Of a stretch of 64,000 nucleotides of DNA, positions 55,401 through 64,000 are shown piece by piece; position 1 is the first letter of the stretch, and each line of letters opens with the position of its first letter. The position numbers and the translations under genes are program-made. The notes under the pieces are model-generated. The model ran no database searches and was not told the origin of the DNA. It worked only from the letters and a program-made list of their open reading frames with translations. This stretch comes from Anisodus tanguticus (lineage: Eukaryota > Streptophyta > Magnoliopsida > Solanales > Solanaceae). The stretch spans positions 14,770,018-14,834,017 of the forward strand of contig CM067548.1 in the NCBI GenBank assembly GCA_034509755.1, given 5' to 3'.

Positions 55401-55439
55401 AGATATGACCCTTTTGGATGAATCGTCCTTCTTTCATAC

Positions 55440-55930
55440 TTTGTGTCAGTTGTGGCCCTCTTAGCCAGATATGTTGTTTTATCCCTTATACAACCCTTTT
55501 GGATAGATTGCATTGTCCTCGTGATGCTTCGTCGATATATCACCCTTTTTGATAGATCGTGTCGTCCATGTGACATTTCATCCGTATTATAGCCCTTTTG
55601 TCTAGATTGTGTCGCCCTTGTGCCGCTTCATATATATTATAGAACTATTGGCTATTGTGTTGTCCTTGTGACACTTCAATCATATTATATCCATTTTGGC
55701 TATATTGTGTCATCCTTGTGATGCTTCATCCATATTATAGTCCTCTTGGCTAGATTGTGCCATTCTTGTGATGCTTCATCCATATTATAACCCCCTTGGC
55801 TAGATTGTGTCATCCTTATGACGCTTCAACTGTATTATACACCTCTTGGATAGATTGTGTCATCCGTGTGATGTTTCATCCGTATTATAGCCCTCTTAGC
55901 TAGATTGTGACGTCCTTGCCGCTTGTGGTC
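55440..55930. repeat. ~50-bp tandem array
   Basis: About nine units of the form 'tagccctcttggctagattgtgtcatccttgtgatgcttcatccatatta'-like sequence. The core 'ccctcttggc' is shared with the 27-bp array beside it, which suggests that one array grew out of the other. Confidence 0.88.
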
Positions 55931-56235
55931 TCTCGGCCAAACTGCATCCTTACTTGTCTTTGACATCCCGAACAAATGGGTTAGCAAAATAAATCGTTAT
56001 CCATTTGATGACTTTGGGGAACTTGCATCCATAGAAAAAGTGTGAGTTTTTAATAAGGTTTATTCATGTCCACTGATCTTCGAAGTGTCATTCCTTCCTC
56101 CTGCTAGGTGCGATACCCATTTGCTATTTCAAACCACGTTTGTATATCAGATGAATTAAACAATGGCTATCAAAATTTTGCCCTAGTTGAAGTTGTCTCG
56201 GCGAACTCTTGTGCCGAATCTTGTGAAGGAATTTT

Positions 56236-59163
56236 TATTACATCTCATATTTTCATACGTTAATGTTGTGTTGTAAGTTTGCCGATGTAAGCTTGAGAAT
56301 GAGATTACCTTTTAGGTTACGAATGGTTAAACATGTTTATCATAAGGCTATAAAGGTTTATGAGCATGTTTGGTAAGTATTAGAAGGTTTGGAGATTAAA
56401 TGAATCTAAAAGTAAAAGTTTCATTAAGGTGATACCCGTACCTTCGTGCTATGGTTTGAACCTGTCGACATATGTAGGTCGACCCGAACTCCGGTGAATT
56501 TTGGTCATATTTAATTGTGCATAGCAAGAGCTCAATGTATAAAATGATGAAGCCCCGAAATGACTTAGGACTTAATAAAAGTGTGACAATGATAGTTGGA
56601 AATAATATTTTGGTGAGCATAAAAAGTCTATGGACTAGTGCTATACCACATGATCATGATAATGAGTATATGAAGTATGTTAAAAATGATTATTTTATAA
56701 GTGAATTGAGATCAAGAGATTAATTAAGATTATCGGATAGATATTATGTTGACACAATGTCCACGTGTAGATTTGGTAAGTGGACAGCAAGTGCATTATA
56801 TGTATGCACATAAGGCTAAGAGCATTATGTGTATGTATATAAGGCTAAGGTGGAAACATTAAGAGATGAGTATTAAGATGTTTAGACTATAAGTGACACG
56901 TGTAAAGAAAGTTGGGGTGACATTTATAATCCCATCCCACTTCATTGAGAAGGAATTGAAGAAGTAAAAAGGTGCAACAACGTTCTCATATTGTAGAGGC
57001 TATACATATAGTTTTTTTTGTCTCATATTACTTGGAAAATCTATAAGTGGTGGCAACAACATCCTTCACAAGAAATAAGGATCAATACACAACATATCTC
57101 TTTGTAAATTATACCGAGTATGAAGCATATTGGAAAGCAAGAAAAGGTGTTTCAGATGTACAACAACAATTCCCATTTAAAGCTAATTAAAGTATTCTTC
57201 ATAGAGAAATAAAGTGACGGAAAGTTCAAAAGAGGACAATAAAGGTTAGACGTCTATCAAAAGGATTGACTCGTCATAGACATTCGAAGATTGAATCAAG
57301 GTATGTAATGTTTATCCTTTCTTTTGGGCATTTTTCCGAGCCATTACAAATTTTTCAAAACATGTATTTAAAGAAATATTTTGTTCTTGCTATTGTTTGT
57401 CCCTTGTTGGGAGTATTTTCATGTCATAGAGCCTCCTCTTGTCATGTATTGACTTGATTGGTATTCTGATCTTGTTGTATATATTTTTCCTCCCAAATTG
57501 AGAGGTTCAGAAGTACTATTCATAGAATTGATCAAATTTCGTACAAGAATAAAATAACGAGTCTTATGAAGTATAAGAGCCAAGAGTCATATAGTTATAT
57601 AGCCCACCTCTTTATGTATGTAATTAAAGAGTTTAAGAAGTAACACATAGCGCATAAATGGATAAGCCTATGAGGTCTAGACGGGGTTTATGATGTCCCT
57701 ATGAATAACGTATCAAACTAGAAGTATCGTAGAGTTTGTAGAACGATCAAGCTTACGAGTATTAGTTGGGACTTACATGATTGTCTCTAATAACTATCCT
57801 ATCATAGAATTGACTAATGAAATCTTAATCTCGTAGGACGGGAAATGAAGTTAAGAGGATAATAAGAGGCCAATGATCTTATAAGAAAAGGCCACAATTC
57901 CTTAGCTTGTTAATTATTAGCTAGCATTGTATATTGTGATTGATATTGTGAGTGCCACCCCCTTTATTTCATTGGCATGAATCAATTATCTAAATAAGTC
58001 ATGAGCGAGAGAGTCCAAAAAGGGGAAAATCGGCCTTTTAGTACTATATTCTTGATAGCTCTCTGATCCTTTTATATATTTATGATGAGTTACAATGAAA
58101 TCGTGCTATGCTCAGATGACACCCCCATTCCCATCTTAATTAGAAAATTCGCCTAGAGACTACATAAGTGATATCTTCAGAGATTAGTATGCCTAAGAGG
58201 ATACAAACTTGATTATGTTACTATATATGTATGTATTGGGTTGTATGCAGGTACACACTTGCCTTTGGGGTTATATACTTGTCTTCGGGGATATTTACAT
58301 CACCTTCGGGGCTATACAGATGCACACTTGCCTTAGGGGATATATATTTTCCTTCAGGGTTATATAATTGCCTTTAGTTTTTCATACTTGCCTTTAGGGT
58401 TATGCACTTGCCTTTGGGGATACTTTTGTACACACCGAGTGCTACACGAGGCCGTATAGTTATTTTGGTGTATTCAGGTGATAGGAGTAAGAGACAAGTA
58501 TGTGTATTCCCAGATTATCATTGACTCCTCAGTTTACTTTGAGTATATTAGTTTAGTTTCATTTATTCAGTTCCCTTACATACTCAATACATTATTTCGT
58601 ACTGACGTCCCTTTTGTCGGGGACAGTGCATTTGATGCCTGAAGATCTTGACAGATAGGAAGACAGGCCTTCTCGGTAGAGGTTGCTGAGTTCCAACTTT
58701 ATTGGTAAGCTCCACTTTATCTGGAGTTACCAGGTTCAAATTGTTGTATTTATGTAGTATCTATAGATATGATGGGTAGGTTGGGGGCCCTATCCTGACA
58801 ACAATTCAGTTGTATCATCTCTAGAGGGTTGTAAATGTGTACTATGTATATAATATATTAGCATGGTGGCCTTGTCGGCCCTTGTATATATTTTGTTCGT
58901 GGGTCATTCTGTTTGTAAACATCCATGGTTGCCTTTTTGGCCCATGTATATATACATATATCTTTTGGAATAATCACACGTCAGTAGAGCTAGCTACAAT
59001 TCACAGATTATTCAGAATCGGCCTTGTCGGCCCAAGCTATTGTTGGTTGATTACAGAGTGTCCTTGTCAGACCAGTTTACCTACTATGACCATGTTACAC
59101 GAGTTACAGTTGTCAAATATGACACCGGGTGTCAGCCACGCCTCCCAGGTTCGGGGCATGACA
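56236..59163 (+). repeat. solo gypsy LTR in the Tat-like element
   Basis: It starts TATTACATCTCATATTTTC (TG changed to TA) and ends TTCGGGGCATGACA. The flanks ATTTT (56231-56235) and TTTTT (59164-59168) fit a 5-bp duplication with one mismatch. It carries the shared block GTACTGACGTCCCTTTTGTCGGGG at about 58601 and a minisatellite at 58245-58440. At 2.9 kb it is longer than its relatives, so it may contain an unrecognised insertion around 56700-57440. No coding content belongs to it. Confidence 0.78.
58245..58440 (+). repeat. minisatellite inside the solo LTR
   Basis: Seven to eight units of about 24 bp of the form 'acttgcctttggggttatata'. Confidence 0.8.
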
Positions 59164-59168
59164 TTTTT

Positions 59169-59569
59169 GAGATCTTCTAAAATATTCTGCCCCATTGACT
59201 AGCTAAGGGTTTTGGGTTTGGTGTGACCGAGGTCATAAAGTTCCTACATATCCTGTAGTATCAGGACTCAGGTCGAATGTAGTTCAAACGCAGGGGAAAT
59301 GAAGTTATTTCTTAAAGTGTTCCTGAGTTCTATATAGACTTCTTACATATCCTACCTTGGGAAATCGGGTCATCGCGTAGTTTATGTTACAAGGAATATC
59401 ATTTGGATTTTCTATTACAAGGGAAATCCAAACCTGCTATTGTTTCCTATGTACCTATGCCATAAGAGGTAGGTCAAGCATAGTGTTTACACGTAAATGA
59501 TGCGATTTTAATTGCAAATGTGTCTCCTACGCATAGTATCTCTTGATTGTGTCTGAGTTGATTAGTTTA
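59169..59569 (-). other. 3' spacer between Tat-like integrase and the solo LTR
   Basis: Non-coding. Contains 'cctacatatcct' twice (59243, 59345). Its role is inferred from position. Confidence 0.5.
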
Positions 59570-60157
59570 GGCCATTTTTGGCTGTCAATTCTTCCTAAGA
59601 TTAGTGCTTATCCCGAGAGTACCTTGCGTATGACGTATGATCCTTGCCAACTTGGTGTGAACTTTCCTTTGTATCCATCTTGATGAGGGAATATGCGCTT
59701 GAGTAACAATTTCCCTTCTAGGATCATCCTTAGTTGACATAGTTGGTCGTGGCACACAACAATCATCCTTTTCACATCTATCAATGCCAACAACTCGTAT
59801 GTGTTCTGAACCTATTATGCATTATCTAACTCTACTTATTAGATGATTCTGAACGATGGTATCTCTACTTTGGCCAGTATGACTGCTTTGAGCCATAGAC
59901 CAATGAGTGTGGGGTCGTTCCGGTTGAAGTTTAGACTATTGTTCGATACCCTAACAAGGCGTAAGGCAACTTCTCATGCCAACACTTGTAGTTATCCATC
60001 ATTTTCCTTAGTATCCTCTTGATGTTCTCGTTGGCTGCTTCAACGACTGCGTTTATTTGCGACTGGTAGGTAGTGAAATTTTGATTAATCTGGAACTGCT
60101 CACGCATCTCCTTCATCAGGTGACTGTTCAAATTAGCCCTATTGTCGGTTATAATGG
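59570..60157 (-). pseudogene. Tat/Ogre-like integrase, 3' part, truncated by an LTR
   Basis: Minus-strand text begins at 'TIITDNRANLNSHLMKEM' (integrase core, the D of 'TDN' being the second catalytic Asp) and continues 'VVEAANENIKRILRKM' (with the catalytic Glu) and 'WHEKLPYALLGYRT' (59931-60157). After a shift come 'MIVVCHDQLCQL', 'LLLKRIFPHQDGYKGKF' and 'WQGSYVIRKVLSG' (59608-59793). These are landmarks of Tat-lineage Ty3/gypsy integrases. The N-terminal zinc finger and first Asp are missing because an LTR is inserted at 60158. The enzyme would have joined element DNA to the chromosome. Confidence 0.87.
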
Positions 60158-62351
60158 TGTTACACCCCATACTTTTAAAACGTCAATTGCATCACAAGTA
60201 AAGTAACCTAAGCTTTGAGGAGTTAGGATCCCTCTACAACGTTAAGTAAGGCTTTAAACAAGTGTTTAGTAAGTATATAAAGGTTTGAAGGTTAAGTGAA
60301 TTAATGAAATTAAGTTTGTCAAAACTCGGGGAAGGCAGGATGAATTTTGGACAGGATTTTTGGCCCAATTTTAGGTCGGTATATCTCAAATTATATAAGG
60401 TGTTATGGGGTTATTTACCTGTATAAATTCAGTTTCATCGAGTATAGTTTCTAACACATTAAATCGTTTATTGCTACGACATCGGAGTTGAAGGATATTC
60501 ACATTTCTGCAAGATTGCATATACAATCAGTTCTGTACGATGGCCGAGCGAGGCAAGCCTTGTAGCGCCCCTAAGGTGGTGGAACATTCCAAAAAGTGTA
60601 TAAATTGGTGCAAAACATTTCTCAACTCAATTTTCCTCCTCCACAGACTAGATACAACCATAAACACTATCTAAAGGTTCCCATATCATTATTGAGCAAA
60701 TATCAAAGGTAATAAAGGTGAATCAAACGCTGGAAAGCCCGGGGCATGTGTTAGATCGATATTCTTCTTCTCATAGTTTATTCTGAGAGTTCTTCTTCTC
60801 ATCATTTAGACACTATCTTGGGGCTATTTTTGTGGAATACGGTAAGGTTATGTTTCCTCTTCATGTATTTAAGCTTATCCAAGTCTTAGTTAGGTTGTAT
60901 AATGAAGAACTTGTGAAGTAATGACTAGAAATCTTGTTGGAACGGTTGTAGTATTGTGGAGTGTTTTAAAAAGTGTATTTTGCATGTTCTCATGACTGGA
61001 ATGTTATGGAAAGATGATTATCTATAAGATATTAATGTATTAAGAATAGAGAAGAAAGGCAAGAGTAATAGAAAAACGAGATGTTAATAGAAAGTTGAGC
61101 TTGTTGCTCGTTATAGTGTCTTCTAAATTTCCGTTTGCTTGACGATAGTTCTATTTTCATTTATTGTAAACTAATATGTGCTGAGGATTAGATATGGTGT
61201 GTCAACAAGCAAATCGTCAATAACGTACATTAAGGCTATCCTTTCCTTCTTTTGGCATGTCCCGAATGTAGACGAACGTAAACGAATATTCCTTCAAAAG
61301 TAACTCTACTCTTGTTAGCTAGAGATGTTTATGCTTTATATTCCATCAAAGTACTACATGAATCTTATTTGTCCCTTGTCGCGAGTATTTATTGTATATT
61401 TCAGTTATTTCTCCTTATATGATATTTTGTGTCCCTCGATTGGTTTCACGACATCTGATAACATGGTAATTACATAACGAGAGTCAGAGGTTATTGACCT
61501 TACGTCACTTCGAAAGGTTCAGAGTGTCCTTATGATGTTTCTCATGTATTGTATATATATGAGTATCTATTTTATGAACACCGAACCACACTATAGTCAG
61601 TCGAGTCTAACACCTATTGTGCACACCACTTCAGTTGGGTACGATATTATAATGATGTTAGCCCCTGAGAGTGGCATATGTATATATATGATCATGATGC
61701 CCTAATAGGCCTATGAAGTTATATACACACATGATATTAGATGGCGCTATATGCACGAATAAATTGTTTATTGCATAACATGGCCCGCAGTGGCAAGTCT
61801 CGAGTTATATGTTGATCTTTCTCGACTCTTTTAAATTGATATCTTACTTAGACTCTTACTTCCTTACATATTTAGTACATCTTTCGTATTGACGTCCCTT
61901 TTGTTGGGGGACGCTGTGTTTAATGCTCACAGTTGTAGATAGACGAATTGATATCCCTCCTCAGTAAGTTCTTAGCTCAAATGTGGTGTTGGAGCACTCC
62001 ACTCGTTTCGAAGGTGCTAGTTTTACAATTTTATGTGTATGTTTATGAGTATGGCAATGTCTTTTATGTCACTCTTAGAGACTTGTACACTGAGGTCCTA
62101 TGTACAGTTGTTTGTACGGCCTTGCCATTCTTCCTGTTGGTTATTTGGTATATATTGTGGCCTTGTCAGCCTTATATATATACATATATGTTTGGGTTGT
62201 TCTCCTTTTACAGGTTACTATGTTAAGGTTGTATTATGAATGTCATTTTGAGGCCTTAACGACCCAGACGCTTGCATGTCCAGGTTATGTTTCAAAGGTG
62301 GTACGCTCGAGTGCTGGCCACCCCCCCCCCAAGGTTAGGGTGCGAAAAACA
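60158..62351 (+). repeat. 5' LTR of a plus-strand gypsy element
   Basis: TGTTACACCCCATAC to GCGAAAAACA, 2194 bp, followed by a primer-binding site. It interrupts the Tat-like integrase. It carries the shared block TATTGACGTCCCTTTTGTTGGGGG at about 61889. The internal region of this element is not visible because another LTR starts within its primer site. Confidence 0.8.
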
Positions 62352-62362
62352 TAGTATCAGAG
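62352..62362 (+). other. primer-binding site, interrupted
   Basis: TAGTATCAGAG matches the initiator tRNA-Met complement TGGTATCAGAGC with one G-to-A change. The final C is missing because the next LTR begins at 62363. Confidence 0.75.
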
Positions 62363-63603
62363 TGTCATGTACCAAATCGAGGAACGCGTGGGCACCTACC
62401 CTTTTCCCACCTGGTAGGCAAAACCATCCCTTAATCACAATTTGATCAATAATAAAGTACACCCAAACTAACAATATAAATAACAAGTATCTGACAGATA
62501 AAGAGAGAGAGCGGAATAATACATCAATCCCGAAAGATATAGTCTACGGCCGTACCAGAGTCATTAAGTACATACTGCATGTCTAAATATAACTACAAGT
62601 CTAAGATGTGGAATACTTTCTCAGAGTAGAAAAATAAGACATGTATCAAGAGTGTCATCAGGGCTGCAGAACCATCCATGTGGTCACCCTAGATACTCAA
62701 CAGTGACGCCTCGGGGATCAGTCAAGAGGAGAGGAATTAGATCTTGTCATGAACTCTACACTCATTAAAGAATGTAGCAAGGTAGTATCAGTACAAACAC
62801 TATGTACCGGTAAGTATCATAGGACGACAATAGTTAGATAACATATACAAAGAAAGTGATTGAAAGATAAGCATGCTCACAATCAGATATAAACATTACA
62901 CATGTTAAAATACCGAGTCTAAGTCAAATGTATGAATATGAGAATATAAATGCATATGCAACGATACACACAAGCTCCGAGTGGAATACCTCTACGTCTT
63001 GGTAGTCATGACCCATGGGGGACCCACAAAGTCCATGTACCTGTTGTGGCGCATTGCCAAACCCAATATAAGTATATGTTGCAGAACGTGCAATCCGATC
63101 CAAATCTAGTATTGTGCACGTGGCGATGAGCTACTAAATCAGATAAGGCAACAATCACAATCAACGACAGTACCAAACTAATTATTCCATCCCAACTTCA
63201 TACTCGAAGGTGTACATGCTTTCTCCAATAATTACTAACCCTACATATGCATCGCTAACTGGAGTCTAATCACAAGGTAAGCCGTAATCTACCTGAATGC
63301 AGAGCGGGAGTCTAACCACGACCAAAAACCAACTTTCCAACCAATAGTCATAAATGCTCACAAGAGTCTTGGAAACCAAATCAACTATCCCACCAAGTGA
63401 TAAACGACCCTCCAGACCTCACGGAATCGATGGAATTCCAAAAAGATATGTTTTCCAAAAAGTCAACAATTGGTCAAATTACTTCCACTTAAGGATTCAA
63501 ATTCTTTTAATTTTCACTAGGATTGCCCGATAACCTCGAGAATTAGATCAACATGGGTAAACTGGTCAAAACTCACATATCGACTGAACGGGTCATTATA
63601 TCA
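62363..63603 (-). repeat. 3' LTR of a minus-strand gypsy element
   Basis: Plus-strand limits TGTCATGTACCAAATCG and TCATTATATCA, 1241 bp. On the minus strand it starts TGATATAATGACCCG, a start found in Tekay-type elements. The flanking CAGAG (62358-62362) should be one copy of the target duplication; the other copy lies beyond the window. Confidence 0.78.
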
Positions 63604-63639
63604 GATACCAATTAAATAATTTCTCGTCCTCGAGTGACA

Positions 63640-64000
63640 AGTAAGGAATGGGGGAAGAAGTACCTGAGTCAGCAAATAATTGAGGATATCTGGCATACCT
63701 ATCAGACTCGGTATCTCATGTAGCCTCCTTAATGGGATAATGTTTCTATTGCACCTTAACAGAAGCTATCTCCTTAGACCTCAACTTTCTAACCTGCCTA
63801 TCTAAAATCGCTATAGGCTCCTCCTTATAAGACAAATTATCATTGAGCAACACAAAATCCTAATGAATGATATAAGACCCATCTGGATGGTACTTCTTTA
63901 GCATAGAAATGTGGAAAATCGGATGAACACCTGACTGGCTTGGTGGAAAAGCCAACTCATAAGCAATAACGCCAACATGACGGAGAATCTCAAATGGACT
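63640..64000 (-). pseudogene. Tekay-type integrase C-terminus, cut by window edge
   Basis: Minus-strand text reads 'SPFEILRHVGVIAYELAFPP', 'GVHPIFHISMLKKYHPDGS', 'LSYKEEPIAILDRQVRKLRS' and 'KEIASVKVQ', then 'YPQLFADSGTSS'. This is the integrase C-terminal and chromodomain-like tail of Tekay/Del chromoviruses, which steers integration. Three stops fall exactly where the family has Trp codons (TGG to TAG twice, TGG to TGA once). The rest of pol is beyond the window. Confidence 0.88.

Larger units (their letters stand above)
53986..56231 (-). mobile_element. 3' non-coding region of a Tat/Ogre-like element
   Basis: Non-coding sequence with two large tandem arrays, lying downstream (minus strand) of the integrase at 59570-60157 once the solo LTR at 56236-59163 is removed. 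Long 3' regions with tandem repeats are known for Tat/Ogre elements. The assignment is inferred from position and style. Confidence 0.6.

Noticed and set aside
1..64000. Integrated plant pararetrovirus sequence
   Set aside because: I looked for movement-protein and coat-type motifs next to RT in the gypsy-like fragments; every RT or integrase piece sits with retrotransposon gag, LTRs or integrase, which pararetroviruses lack.

Overview
This window reads as plant nuclear heterochromatin or intergenic DNA, probably from a eudicot and most likely the Solanaceae. That family guess rests on the style of the LTR-retrotransposon ends and is an inference. The window is about 64 kb of transposable elements nested in one another. 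I find no intact host gene, no rRNA or tRNA gene and no CRISPR array. The DNA is AT-rich, reading frames are short and broken, and most long open frames lie inside LTRs. Element names G1, G2 and G3 are labels used only here.

Layout. (1) 1-8562: a decayed Ty3/gypsy element on the minus strand (G1), with LTR, integrase, RT/RNase H, protease, gag and a truncated second LTR. (2) 8563-19129: an Athila-type Ty3/gypsy element on the minus strand. Its protease was split by a plus-strand solo LTR (8823-15915, target duplication GGATC/TGATC), which was later split by a plus-strand Ty3/gypsy element (G2, 9048-13906). (3) 19591-23337: two solo Ty1/copia LTRs with perfect target duplications (GATTT, GATCT), and between them a small plastid rpoC2 fragment. 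(4) 24179-36060: a large Mutator-like element (MULE) with recognisable inverted ends and a 10-bp target duplication. It carries a mudrA-type transposase on plus, three unrecognised accessory genes, a ~101-bp tandem array between two divergent ones, and a GRF zinc-finger gene on minus next to the right end. A Ty1/copia element (30723-35383, TSD TTTCT) sits inside the GRF gene. (5) 36591-39726: non-autonomous DNA transposons, two with 8-bp target duplications. (6) 40259-44603: a deletion derivative (G3) related to G2. (7) 45164-49310: a second, internally deleted copy of a related MULE with its own hAT-like insertion. (8) 49631-64000: overlapping Ty3/gypsy LTRs and the tail of a Tat/Ogre-like element whose long 3' non-coding region holds 27-bp and ~50-bp tandem repeats. 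Further LTRs are inserted into its integrase and into the primer-binding site of a following element.

The most interesting system is the MULE at 24.2-36.1 kb. Five genes can be reconstructed in outline: transposase on plus, gene B on minus, gene C on plus, gene D on plus and the GRF gene on minus. B and C are divergent around an array whose units carry the same TGCGCA/CGCAA motifs as the dyads near the element ends. Gene B is found again, in the same place relative to the transposase, in the second MULE. That makes B a true component of the family and not a chance ORF. All coding regions seen here are broken, so the window shows the design of the element and not a working copy.
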